Assembly (NCBI RefSeq): GCF_001485435.1
Contig: NZ_BCMS01000001.1
Coordinates: 1,187,501-1,251,500 of the forward strand
Direction of reading: 5' to 3'
Source: Deinococcus grandis
GTDB taxonomy: Bacteria; Deinococcota; Deinococci; Deinococcales; Deinococcaceae
DNA length: 64,000 nucleotides
Below are positions 26,156-34,912 of the stretch, piece by piece. The notes under the pieces are model-generated. The model was not told the origin of the DNA. It did not search any database and was given only the letters and a program-made list of their open reading frames with translations. The position numbers and the translations under genes were made by a program. Each line of letters opens with the position of its first letter. Position 1 is the stretch's first letter.

Positions 26156-27066
26156 CCGACCCGCTGACCATGTACGTGGGGCGATTTCAGCCGCCGCACG
26201 CCGGGCACCTGCACACCATGCACGCGGCCCTGGACCGGCACGGTCGGCTGCTGGTGCTGCTGGGCAGCGCGAACCTCGCCCGCAGCGCCCGCAACCCGTT
26301 CACGCCGCGCGAACGGGCCGGGATGATCCGCGCCGCGCTGCGCGAGTCGGGAGTCCCGCCGGGCCGCGTGATCCTGCGGCCCCTCCCGGACGAGTTCGAC
26401 GCGACCCGCTGGGCGGCGCACGTCCGCCGCGCCGCGCACGCCGTCGCCGGGAACGCCCCGGTCGTCCTGACCGGCTTCGAGAAGGACGCCAGCAGCAGCT
26501 ACCTGCACTGGTTCCCCGACTGGACCCTCGACCCCAGCCCACCGGTGATGGCGCAGGACGGCGTGCTGAACGCCACGGCGGTACGCCGCGCCCTGCTGGA
26601 ACGGGGCGAGGTGCCCGCCCACCTGCCCCCGGCGGTCGCGGCGTTCCTGACCCGCTTCCTGGACACCCGCACCTCCGCCCGCCTGCGCGCCGAGTGGGCC
26701 GCGCTGGAGGCCGAACGGGCCGCCTGGGACGGCACGCCCCGCCACGAGCACCTCGACCTGCACGTCACACCGGAACACGTGTGGCTGGCCCGCCGCCCCG
26801 GTCCGGTCGGTGCGGGATTGTGGACGCTTCCCGCCACGCTCCTGTCCCCGGAGGCGCTGCCCGCCGGGGCCGCCGTGTTCGCCCACCCGGCCCGTTCGCT
26901 GGGCGTGCCCACAACCGCACACGTCGTCCTGACCGACTCCCCGCCGCCCGGCACGCGCCCCGTGCCCCTGCCGCTCGCCCTGGCGCGGCCCCGGCAGTTC
27001 TTCGAGGACCACCACGTCATCCTCCGGCGGATGCTGGAGGTTGGGGCGGGCCGCAGTCGCGCGTGA
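26152..27066 (+). CDS. NMN adenylyltransferase with degenerate Nudix-like C-terminal domain
   Basis: This 304-aa protein resembles the bifunctional NadM/Nudix family. The N-terminal nucleotidyltransferase domain has GRFQPPHAGH with the HxGH motif and, near residue 137, LNATAVRR in place of the usual ISGTxIR loop. The C-terminal half aligns with a Nudix fold (HVWLARRP, AHVVLTDSP and FFEDHHVIL), but the catalytic Nudix box with its REXXEE core is missing. ADP-ribose hydrolysis is therefore not expected. ATG 26152 sits in the end of repeat A with GGAG 5 nt upstream; ATG 26170 is an alternative. Confidence 0.82.
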   Translation: MTDPLTMYVGRFQPPHAGHLHTMHAALDRHGRLLVLLGSANLARSARNPFTPRERAGMIRAALRESGVPPGRVILRPLPDEFDATRWAAHVRRAAHAVAGNAPVVLTGFEKDASSSYLHWFPDWTLDPSPPVMAQDGVLNATAVRRALLERGEVPAHLPPAVAAFLTRFLDTRTSARLRAEWAALEAERAAWDGTPRHEHLDLHVTPEHVWLARRPGPVGAGLWTLPATLLSPEALPAGAAVFAHPARSLGVPTTAHVVLTDSPPPGTRPVPLPLALARPRQFFEDHHVILRRMLEVGAGRSRA

Positions 27067-27080
27067 CAGGCAGAGGCTGT

Positions 27081-27122
27081 CCATCAGCCATCCTCCATCA
27101 GCCATCCTCCATCGGCCATCCG
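27081..27122. repeat. 7-mer tandem array CCATCNN x6
   Basis: Six consecutive units read CCATCAG, CCATCCT, CCATCAG, CCATCCT, CCATCGG and CCATCCG, beginning 15 nt after the NMN adenylyltransferase stop. GACAGGC (27065-27071) and GCCTGTC (27122-27128) flank the array as an inverted repeat. Confidence 0.8.
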
Positions 27123-27271
27123 CCTGTCTGAAACGGGCCTGTGACGGGCGCCGGGCATGATACGGGTGTCCATTCCAGCGGGCCCGGCGGCTTGACACCC
27201 CGGCAACCCGCGCCGCAAGCTGCCCCTGACTTTCACAATCCCACCCCCAACCGACTTCAAGGAGGTCACCC

Positions 27272-27901
<630 letters not shown>

Positions 27902-27972
27902 ACCGTCCCCGCTTTGGTGCCCCTCGTGTCCCGGTGGATGCGGGGGGCCTGTCATGAATCCCACCACACCCT

Positions 27973-27986
27973 AACGAGCGTTTGTT
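27973..27986 (+). promoter_or_regulatory. Operator AACGA-N4-TTGTT in the carboxylase promoter
   Basis: AACGAGCGTTTGTT matches the scoA operator in 12 of 14 positions and has the same CTAACGA context and the same position next to the -10 box. Confidence 0.65.
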
Positions 27987-27991
27987 AGACT
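27986..27991 (+). promoter_or_regulatory. -10 box of the carboxylase gene
   Basis: TAGACT ends 10 nt before the ATG at 28002 and touches the operator. Confidence 0.55.
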
Positions 27992-28001
27992 GGGGGCAAC
28001 A

Positions 28002-29672
28002 ATGACCCAGCCTGACACCAGCGCCCCCCCGGCGCCCCCGACCCGTAGCACGTGGCAGGACGCCCTGGAACGCCTCGCCACCGACCGCCTGACCGTCCAC
28101 GCTGGGGGCGGCGCCAAGGCCCAGCAGCGCCAGCACGACCGAGGGCGCCTCACCGCCCGCGAACGCATCCGTCAGCTGATCGACGACGGCACCCCCTTCG
28201 ACGAACTCATGACCTTCGCCGGGTGGGAGATGTATCAGGACGTCGGCGGCTGCCCCAGCGGCGGCACCGTCACCGGCATCGGCCAGATCCAGGGCCGCCC
28301 GTGGATGATCATCGCCAACGACGCCACCGTGAAGGCCGGGGCGTTCTTCCCGATCACCGCCAAGAAGGTCATCCGGGCGCAGACCATCGCGCTGGAAAAC
28401 CACCTGCCGGTCGTGTACCTCGTGGACAGTGCGGGCGTGTACCTGCCCATGCAGGACGAGATCTTCCCTGATCAGGACGACTTCGGCCGCGTGTTCTACC
28501 TCAACGCCCGCATGAGCGCACGCGGCATCCCGCAGATCGCCGCGATCATGGGCAACTGCGTCGCGGGTGGCGCGTACCTGCCCGTCATGTGCGACACCCT
28601 GATCATGACCGAAGGCTCCGGGCTTTACCTTGCCGGACCCGCGCTGGTCAAGGCCGCCATCGGACAGGTCGTGGACTCGGAAGACCTCGGCGGGGCCAGC
28701 ATGCACGCCTCCATTGCGGGCACCGTGGACTACAAGGAACCCGACGACGCCGCCGCACTGAAACGCATCCGCGCGCTGGCCGACCTGTACGCGCAGGGCG
28801 AAAGCGCCCCGTTCGCCAAACGCCGCCGCGAGACGCTGCCCGCCCCGGAACGCGACCTCACCGACCTCGTCGGTTTCGACGGCAGCAAAACCTACGACGT
28901 GCGCGACCTCATCACCGCCCTGGTCGACAGTGGCGAGTTCCACGAGTTCAAACCCGAGTACGGCGAGACCCTCGTGTGCGGCTTCGCCCGCGCCGGTGGT
29001 TACCCCGTCGCGTTCGTGGCGAACCAGCGCACGGTCATCAAGAAGAAACTCAAGAGCGGCGGCGAGCCCGGCCTGCGCACCCGCATCGAGGTCGGCGGCG
29101 TCATCTACGGCGACAGCGCTGACAAGGCCGCCCGCTTCATCATGGACGCCAACCAGGCGGGCGTGCCCCTCGTGTTCCTGAGCGACGTGACCGGCTTCAT
29201 GGTCGGCCGCGACAGCGAACAGGAAGGCATCATCCGGCGCGGCGCGAAACTCGTGAACGCCGTGAGCAACACCGTCGTGCCCAAGATCACCATCATCACC
29301 GGCGGGTCCTTCGGCGCCGGGAACTACGCCATGAACGGCAAGGCCTACGCCCCCCGCTTCCTGTTCGCGTGGCCCAGCGCCAAGTACGCCGTCATGAGCG
29401 GCAACGCCGCCGCCAAGACCCTCCTCGACATCCAGCTCGCTGCCCTGAAGCGGGGCGGCCACCAGCCGGACGACGAGGAACTCCAGCGCCTCTACGACGA
29501 GGTCAAGAGCAAGTACGACACCGAACTCGACCCCCGCTACGCCGCCGCCCGCCTCTGGGTCGACGAGATCATCCCCCCCAACGACACGCGCGACCGCCTC
29601 ATCCGCGCCCTCGAAGCCTGCGCCCAGAACCCCCACCAGGACGAATTCCGCGTCGGCGTCTTCCAGGTGTAG
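28002..29672 (+). CDS. Acyl-CoA carboxylase carboxyltransferase subunit (methylcrotonyl-CoA type)
   Basis: This 556-aa protein transfers the carboxyl group from biotin to an acyl-CoA. GNCVAGGAYLPVMCDTLIMTEGS and GGSFGAGNYAMNGKAYAPRF are the two oxyanion-forming turns and match the beta subunit of 3-methylcrotonyl-CoA carboxylase in leucine breakdown. The biotin carboxylase/carrier subunit is not in this window. With the acyl-CoA dehydrogenase downstream and the CoA-transferase genes upstream, the context fits leucine catabolism to acetoacetate, although other acyl-CoAs remain possible. Confidence 0.9.
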   Translation: MTQPDTSAPPAPPTRSTWQDALERLATDRLTVHAGGGAKAQQRQHDRGRLTARERIRQLIDDGTPFDELMTFAGWEMYQDVGGCPSGGTVTGIGQIQGRPWMIIANDATVKAGAFFPITAKKVIRAQTIALENHLPVVYLVDSAGVYLPMQDEIFPDQDDFGRVFYLNARMSARGIPQIAAIMGNCVAGGAYLPVMCDTLIMTEGSGLYLAGPALVKAAIGQVVDSEDLGGASMHASIAGTVDYKEPDDAAALKRIRALADLYAQGESAPFAKRRRETLPAPERDLTDLVGFDGSKTYDVRDLITALVDSGEFHEFKPEYGETLVCGFARAGGYPVAFVANQRTVIKKKLKSGGEPGLRTRIEVGGVIYGDSADKAARFIMDANQAGVPLVFLSDVTGFMVGRDSEQEGIIRRGAKLVNAVSNTVVPKITIITGGSFGAGNYAMNGKAYAPRFLFAWPSAKYAVMSGNAAAKTLLDIQLAALKRGGHQPDDEELQRLYDEVKSKYDTELDPRYAAARLWVDEIIPPNDTRDRLIRALEACAQNPHQDEFRVGVFQV

Positions 29673-29689
29673 ACCCGCCCGCAGCGGGG

Positions 29690-29801
29690 GTCGAAGGGTC
29701 AAAGGGTCTGAAGGTCACTGTTCCTGGCTCCAGATCATTTCCGACTACGCCGCATTGTCCAGCTTTCCCCTTCGACACTCAGACTCTTCGACACTCAGAC
29801 T
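29690..29801. repeat. 8-mer repeat locus with a 16-bp tandem duplication
   Basis: GGGTCGAA, GGGTCAAA and GGGTCTGA follow one another from 29689. Later CTTCGACACTCAGACT occurs twice in tandem (29770-29785 and 29786-29801). GTCGAAGGG (29690-29698) can pair with CCCTTCGAC (29768-29776). It is the same family as the hairpin at 10228-10272. Confidence 0.7.
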
Positions 29802-29825
29802 TCCCACCCTCCGAAGGAGCCCCCC

Positions 29826-31034
29826 ATGACCAGCACCCTGAACCGCCCCGATGCCATGAACCCGAACACGCAGCCCATGAATGACGACCAGCGCACGATC
29901 ATCAGCGCGCTGCGCAGCTTCCTGAAGAACAAGGTCGAGCCCGGCGCGGCTGAGCGGGACCAGACGAGCGAATTCCCCATGCAGATCGTCCGTGAACTGG
30001 GCGAGATGGGCATCATGGGCGCGCAGACGCCCGAGGAGTACGGCGGGGCCGGGCTGGACACGGCGACGTTCGCGATGATCATCGAGGAGGTCGCGGCGGT
30101 GGACGGCAGCCTGTGCCTGACCGTCGCCTCGCACAACAGCCTGTGTCAGGGGCACATCCTGATCGGCGGGACCGAGGCGCAGAAGCAGAAGTTCCTCCCG
30201 GCCCTGGCCAGTGCCGAGAAGCTGGGCGCGTGGGGCCTCACCGAGCCCGGCAGCGGCAGCGACAGCGGCGGCATGCAGAGCAACGCCAGGGAGCAGCCGG
30301 ACGGCAGCTGGATCCTGAACGGCAGCAAGAACTTCATCACGCAGGGCAGCGTGGGCGGCACGTACGTCGTCCTGGCCCGCACCGACGCCGCCCGCCCTGG
30401 CAAGGGCAAGAACGACGGCATCAGCGCGTTCGTGTTCAACCGCGACGAGGTCACGGGCTTCTCCATCGGCCGCAAGGAAGACAAGCTGGGCCTGCGCAGC
30501 AGCGACACCGCGCAACTGATCTTCGAGGACATCCACCTGCCCGCAGACGCGCTTCTCGGCGAGCGGGGCAACGCATTCAAGGACGTCATGAAAGTCCTCG
30601 ACGGGGGCCGCGTCGGCATCGCCGCCATGGGCCTCGGTCTGGGCCGCGCCGCGTTCGAGTACGCCGCCCGCTACGTCAACCAGCGCGAACAGTTCGGCAA
30701 ACCCATTGGGCACAACCAGAACCTCGCCTTCCGCCTCGCCGACATGGACACCAGACTCGAAGCCGCGCGCCTGCTGATCCGCAAGGCCGCCGACCTCAAG
30801 GACGCCGGCATGAACTTCACCGTCCCGGTCGCCCGCGCCAAACTCTTCGCCACCACCGTCGGCGTCGAAGCGTGTGACGAGGCCATCCAGATGCTCGGCG
30901 GGTACGGGTACATCAAGGAATACCCCGTGGAACGCATGTGGCGCGACAACCGCCTCACCCGCATCGGCGAGGGCACCGACGAGGTGCAACGCCTCGTCAT
31001 CAGCCGCGACGTGCTGAAGCGCTTCGCGGACTGA
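29826..31034 (+). CDS. Acyl-CoA dehydrogenase
   Basis: This 402-aa flavoenzyme oxidises an acyl-CoA to the enoyl-CoA and passes electrons to ETF. GAWGLTEPGSGSDSGGM and NGSKNFITQGSVGGTYVV are the FAD and acyl-CoA contacts, and the catalytic base is probably the glutamate in IGEGTDEVQRLVISR near the C-terminus. The gene has an AAGGAG ribosome site directly before ATG 29826. Being 150 nt after the methylcrotonyl-CoA carboxylase-type gene, an isovaleryl-CoA or related branched-chain substrate is plausible. Chain-length specificity cannot be read. Confidence 0.93.
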   Translation: MTSTLNRPDAMNPNTQPMNDDQRTIISALRSFLKNKVEPGAAERDQTSEFPMQIVRELGEMGIMGAQTPEEYGGAGLDTATFAMIIEEVAAVDGSLCLTVASHNSLCQGHILIGGTEAQKQKFLPALASAEKLGAWGLTEPGSGSDSGGMQSNAREQPDGSWILNGSKNFITQGSVGGTYVVLARTDAARPGKGKNDGISAFVFNRDEVTGFSIGRKEDKLGLRSSDTAQLIFEDIHLPADALLGERGNAFKDVMKVLDGGRVGIAAMGLGLGRAAFEYAARYVNQREQFGKPIGHNQNLAFRLADMDTRLEAARLLIRKAADLKDAGMNFTVPVARAKLFATTVGVEACDEAIQMLGGYGYIKEYPVERMWRDNRLTRIGEGTDEVQRLVISRDVLKRFAD

Positions 31035-31062
31035 AGCGAAGGGCAGGGGAGGGGCCGGGGGG

Positions 31063-31599
31063 TCATTGCTCCGGCTCTTCCAGTTTCTCCAGGAATTCGT
31101 CGTACAGGAACGCGATCTGGTCCGAGAAGCCGTACCCGAACCCGTCGGCGTTCGACACCAGCCGTTCCAGGCGCTTGAAGGGAATGTCTTTCAGGTCGAG
31201 GGTCGCGGCGCGTTTCAGGGCCGCTTCGAAGACGCCCTCCATGCTGCTGTAGTTGTTCTCCGGCCAGTCGCCGTACGCGTGCAGGCACAGCACGCCGGCT
31301 TCGACGTAGCGCAGTTCCGCGTCGAGCGCGTCGGCGGGCGCGGCGACTTTCAGGTACGCGGTCAGGGCCTTCTTCGCCGCGCCGACCTTCATGCTGGGCA
31401 GGCGGCCGGAGGTGCGGAACGCCTTCTCCAGTTCGGTGTCCAGCCGGTCGAGGAGGCCGCTGTGGTCACCTTCGAGCAGCGCGGCCAGCTGGCGTTTGTT
31501 GTCGGCGCTGGCGCGGTACAGCGTGACGATCACCTCGCGGAGTTCCGGGGCGTCCATGTCGCCGAGCGTCTGGCGGAGTTGCGTGAGGGTGAGGGCCAT
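31063..31599 (-). CDS. Conserved hypothetical protein (possibly DUF6155)
   Basis: This 178-aa all-helical, cytoplasmic protein has no membrane segment or catalytic motif that I recognise. The pattern of an N-terminal helical TLTQLRQTLGDMDAPELREVI followed by a leucine-rich helix and a C-terminal VSNADGFGYGFSDQIAFLYDEFL resembles the DUF6155 group, but this needs checking. TACGCT ends 6 nt before the ATG, so the mRNA is probably leaderless. It is convergent with the acyl-CoA dehydrogenase and divergent from the esterase. Confidence 0.75.
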   Translation of the reverse strand: MALTLTQLRQTLGDMDAPELREVIVTLYRASADNKRQLAALLEGDHSGLLDRLDTELEKAFRTSGRLPSMKVGAAKKALTAYLKVAAPADALDAELRYVEAGVLCLHAYGDWPENNYSSMEGVFEAALKRAATLDLKDIPFKRLERLVSNADGFGYGFSDQIAFLYDEFLEKLEEPEQ

Positions 31600-31605
31600 G
31601 CCGTC

Positions 31606-31611
31606 AGCGTA
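31606..31611 (-). promoter_or_regulatory. -10 box, leaderless hypothetical gene
   Basis: TACGCT on the minus strand ends 6 nt before the ATG at 31599. Confidence 0.6.
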
Positions 31612-31637
31612 CCGGCTGGCGGGTGCGACAATCAGCC

Positions 31638-32657
31638 ATGAAAGCCGGAAGACTGTGGGGGGTGGGGGCGGCGCTGGCGCTGGGCGCGTGGGTCCTCTCG
31701 ACCAGACGCGCCGCCTCGTATGCCCGGCTGCACCCGGAGTTGCGCTCTCCTTTCGTGCGCTTCCGCTCGCCGCCGTTCACGCCGGGTGTCGTGGCGGTCA
31801 TGGGGGCGATGCAGGCCCGCGCGAAGGCTCCAGCGCTGCCGGACGGGGTGACGGTGGAGGAGCGGCGCATTCCCGGTCCGCCCGGTGCGCCGGACGTGAC
31901 GGTGTTCGTGTACCGGCCCCCGAACCTCCCGGCGAACGCGGCGGCGATCCTGAACATTCACGGGGGTGGGTATGTGACCGGCTCGGCGGCGGCGTACCAC
32001 CCGCAGAGTGCCGCGTACGTGCGGGAACTGGGCGTGCTGGTCGTGGGCGTCGAGTACCGTCTCGCGCCGGGCACGCCGTTCCCCGGCCCGCTGGAGGACT
32101 GTTACGCCGCCCTGACCTGGATGGCGCGGGAAGCAGAGGCCCTGGGCCTCGACCCGGCCCGCATCGCCCTCGTCGGCGACAGCGCCGGGGGCGGACTGGC
32201 CGCCGCGCTGGCGCAACTCGCGCATGACCAAGGCGAGGTGACACCCGCCTTCCAGCTGCTGTACTACCCGATGCTGGACGACCGCACGGCCCTGAACGCC
32301 GATCACGCCGGGCGGGGTGAGTTCATCTGGCGGCCCGCGTCGAACGTGCTGGGCTGGACGTCGTACCTGGGCCGCCCACCCCACCCGGACCGCGCCGCGG
32401 AGTACGCCGCGCCCGCCCGCCGCGCCGACCTCACAGGTCTGCCGCCCGCGTGGATCGGCGTGGGCACCCTCGACCTCTTCCACGAGGAAGACCGCGAGTA
32501 CGCCCGGCGACTTCAGGCCGCCGGGGTGCCCTGCGAGTACGTGGAGGTGCCCGGCGCGTACCACGCCTTCGAACGCTTCGCGCCGGACTCCGCGGTCTCG
32601 CGTGACTTCACGAACTCCGCCCTGGACGCCCTGCGGCGCGGGCTGGGACTGACGTGA
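31638..32657 (+). CDS. HSL-family alpha/beta hydrolase (esterase)
   Basis: This 339-aa protein is of the hormone-sensitive lipase type of esterases. An N-terminal hydrophobic stretch (residues 5-22) may anchor it in the membrane. HGGGYVTGSA is the oxyanion signature, GDSAGGGLAAAL the nucleophile elbow, VGTLDLFHEED holds the acid and GAYHAFE the histidine, so the triad is complete. It ends 4 nt inside the next gene. The natural ester is unknown. GACAAT 5 nt before the ATG is a weak -10 candidate. Confidence 0.87.
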   Translation: MKAGRLWGVGAALALGAWVLSTRRAASYARLHPELRSPFVRFRSPPFTPGVVAVMGAMQARAKAPALPDGVTVEERRIPGPPGAPDVTVFVYRPPNLPANAAAILNIHGGGYVTGSAAAYHPQSAAYVRELGVLVVGVEYRLAPGTPFPGPLEDCYAALTWMAREAEALGLDPARIALVGDSAGGGLAAALAQLAHDQGEVTPAFQLLYYPMLDDRTALNADHAGRGEFIWRPASNVLGWTSYLGRPPHPDRAAEYAAPARRADLTGLPPAWIGVGTLDLFHEEDREYARRLQAAGVPCEYVEVPGAYHAFERFAPDSAVSRDFTNSALDALRRGLGLT

Positions 32658-33442
32658 CCGTGGCAAAATACGTCCTGACCTTCGAGGACGACTTCAGCGG
32701 CCCCGAACTGCACTCCGGGCGCTGGCTGCCGCACTACCTGCCGCAGTGGGCCACCCGCGAGGCGTCCGCCGCCCGCTACGCCCTGCCGGGCACGGGCCTG
32801 CACCTCCAGATCACCGGGGATCAACCCCCGTGGAATCCCGCCTTCGACGGAGCGCTGCGCGTGTCCAGCCTCCAGACCGGGTGCCACGCCGGGCCGGTCG
32901 GCAGTCCGGTGGGCCAGCACCGTTTCCACCCGGACCTGCGCGTCACGGAGGCGCAACCCGAGACGTGGCTGTACACCCCGCAGTACGGCCGGTTCGAGGT
33001 CGCCCTGCGCGCCGACCTGCCCCCCGGGTACCTGGGCGCGTTCTGGATGATCGGCGTCGAGCGGGAACCGGGGCAATCCGGCGAGATCTGCATCTGCGAG
33101 GTGTTCGGCCACGAACGCGACCCCGACGCCTTCCAGGTGCACTTCGGCGTGAAACCCATCCACGATCCGGCCCTCACCCTGGACATGCGTTCGGCCCGGA
33201 TTTCCGGCAGTCCCGCCGACCTGCACGTCTACAGCGCCGAGTGGACCCCGCACGACGTCACCTTCCGCGTGGACGGCGAGGTGGTGGGCCGCGTGCCCCA
33301 GTCGCCCACGTACCCCATGCAGTTCATGCTGAACATCTACGAACTCCCGCACCTGCTGCCCGGCGGCGAGCGGCGAGGCCCATGGCCGAAGACGGTGGAG
33401 GTCGCGTGGGTGCGCGGCTGGCAGCACGTCACGGCGGGGTAG
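32654..33442 (+). CDS. GH16-like protein with altered catalytic motif
   Basis: This 262-aa protein has the jelly-roll fold of glycoside hydrolase family 16: FEDDFSGPELHSGRW near the start, GRFEVALRADLPPGYLGAFWMIG in the middle, and YSAEWTPHDVTFRVDG near the end. The catalytic motif should read E-[ILV]-D-[IV]-x-E, but here it is E-I-C-I-C-E (residues 144-149), so the central aspartate is a cysteine and a second cysteine follows. There is no signal peptide, unlike secreted GH16 enzymes. Its GTG overlaps the esterase stop by 4 nt. A binding or altered catalytic role is likely. Confidence 0.8.
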   Translation: MTVAKYVLTFEDDFSGPELHSGRWLPHYLPQWATREASAARYALPGTGLHLQITGDQPPWNPAFDGALRVSSLQTGCHAGPVGSPVGQHRFHPDLRVTEAQPETWLYTPQYGRFEVALRADLPPGYLGAFWMIGVEREPGQSGEICICEVFGHERDPDAFQVHFGVKPIHDPALTLDMRSARISGSPADLHVYSAEWTPHDVTFRVDGEVVGRVPQSPTYPMQFMLNIYELPHLLPGGERRGPWPKTVEVAWVRGWQHVTAG

Positions 33443-33451
33443 AGCGCTGGG

Positions 33452-34390
33452 TTACGCCGGGTACGTCGCGATCCGGTCGCGCAGCAGTTCAAAGAAGCCG
33501 TCGGCGTTCACGTGGGTCATGACCTGCGCGTTGGGGGCGTTCCCGGTGACGTGCCAGAGGTCGGCGACGGTGCGGCCGTGGCTGGGGCCGCCGCTCAGGT
33601 CGATCTGGACGTGCATGGGTTGCACGGCGAACAGGTCGGGGCGCAGCAGGTACGCGACGGTCAGCGGGTCGTGCAGCGCGCCGCCGTCCCAGCCGTAGCG
33701 GTCACGGTGGTGTTCGGCGAAGAACGCCAGCAGGTCCGCGACGAACGCGCCGGTGGAGGTGCCCAGGTCGCGGAACAGCTGCACGCGGGCGGGGTGGGCG
33801 ATGGCCTGATGACTGGCGTTCAGGCCGATCATGGTCAGCGGCACGCCGCTCCCGAAGACGACGTGCGCGGCGTGCGGGTCGGCCAGGGCGTTGAATTCGG
33901 CGGCGGGTGTCCAGTTGCCGGTGTCGGTACTGCCGCCCATCCACACGACTTCCCGCACCAGTGGAACGATGTCCGGCGCAAGGCGGAAGGCCAGCGCGAC
34001 ATTGGTGAGGGGTCCGGTGGGGATCAGCGTGATCTCGCCGGGGTGGGCGCGGACGGTACGGATGATGAACGCGGCGGCGTGTTCGTCTTCGGTGCCGCGC
34101 GTGGGGATGGGCAGGTGCGGGCCGTCCAGGCCGCTCTCGCCGTGCACGGCTTCCGCGCTGATCCTGGCCTGCACCAGCGGGCGGTCCGCTCCGGCGTACA
34201 CGGGCACGTCGGACCGGGCGATCTGGCGGGTGATCAGGGCGTTGCGGGTGGTGCGGTCCAGGCCCACGTTCCCGAACACGGTGGTCAGGCCCAGCACGCG
34301 CAGTTCCGGGCTGGCCAGCGCCAGCAGGATGTTCACGGCGTCGTCGTGACCGGGGTCGAGATCCAGGATGACGGGTCGGGGCGCGCTCAT
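33452..34390 (-). CDS. Nucleoside hydrolase (inosine/uridine-preferring type)
   Basis: This 312-aa protein cleaves the N-glycosidic bond of ribonucleosides. VILDLDPGHDDAVNILLAL is the calcium-binding N-terminal signature (the DxDPGxDD motif), TGPLTNVALAF the conserved middle loop, and HDPLTVAYLL near residue 240 holds the catalytic histidine and another metal ligand. CATACT lies 7 nt before the ATG. It is likely to work in nucleoside salvage, but pyrimidine versus purine preference cannot be read. Confidence 0.92.
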   Translation of the reverse strand: MSAPRPVILDLDPGHDDAVNILLALASPELRVLGLTTVFGNVGLDRTTRNALITRQIARSDVPVYAGADRPLVQARISAEAVHGESGLDGPHLPIPTRGTEDEHAAAFIIRTVRAHPGEITLIPTGPLTNVALAFRLAPDIVPLVREVVWMGGSTDTGNWTPAAEFNALADPHAAHVVFGSGVPLTMIGLNASHQAIAHPARVQLFRDLGTSTGAFVADLLAFFAEHHRDRYGWDGGALHDPLTVAYLLRPDLFAVQPMHVQIDLSGGPSHGRTVADLWHVTGNAPNAQVMTHVNADGFFELLRDRIATYPA

Positions 34391-34397
34391 GCGGGTC

Positions 34398-34403
34398 AGT
34401 ATG
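34398..34403 (-). promoter_or_regulatory. -10 box, leaderless nucleoside hydrolase
   Basis: CATACT on the minus strand ends 7 nt before the ATG at 34390. Confidence 0.5.
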
Positions 34404-34531
34404 CGCCCGGCGCAGGCGGCAGCGGGCGTGTCACTGCGGTGTCCAGTTCTGCCCTGCTCGGGTGCCCGCTGTGCGGGTCCGCTCGTTTCAGGGGCAGCGG
34501 GCGAACCCGTCGATACTGCTGCATGCTCCTG

Positions 34532-34671
34532 TCATACGGACTCCGGTTGAATGGTTTGCAAAAACCGTTCAACCCGAGCGGATGCGAGAAGGAGCAAAGC
34601 GGGTTCCGGGCGTGGAGTTGGCAGATCGGTTGTGTTCCGATCTGTCAACGAAACAGACGGAATCCGTATCA
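34532..34671 (+). repeat. TSATACGGA element, copy B (140 bp)
   Basis: This is the cleanest copy and the only one not touching a gene. The left end is TCATACGGACTCCG and the right end CGGAATCCGTATCA. Hairpin 1 spans 34545-34574 (13-bp arms with one G-T wobble). Hairpin 2 pairs 34618-34629 with 34637-34648. A GAGCGGATGCGAGAAGGAGC spacer lies between them. Confidence 0.9.
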
Positions 34672-34699
34672 GAGTTCACGCGGGTCGCCCTGTGGCGGT

Positions 34700-34724
34700 G
34701 GGCGGGCGGTGGGCGGGGGGTGGG
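34700..34724 (+). other. G-quadruplex-capable tract
   Basis: Runs of three or more G occur at 34700-34702, 34704-34706, 34711-34713, 34715-34720 and 34722-34724, with loops of 1-4 nt. This fits the usual G3+N1-7 pattern on the plus strand. Confidence 0.6.
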
Positions 34725-34906
34725 CGCGGACGGGGCGTGTCGGCCGGTCGGGCGGGTGGGCCGGTCCGGGCGGTGAGGCTGTCCCAGTCGGGCCCGGGCG
34801 TCCATGAGGTCCGTGAGTGTGCCTGTCCCCCGCGGGGGCACCCGTTGCGCGTCCCGCGCGTGAAGTCATGGTAAGGCCCGTGCCATAACTGTCAGGGTCA
34901 GGTCAG

Positions 34907-34912
34907 TACACT
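34907..34912 (+). promoter_or_regulatory. -10 box, leaderless small ORF
   Basis: TACACT ends 6 nt before the ATG at 34919. Confidence 0.6.
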
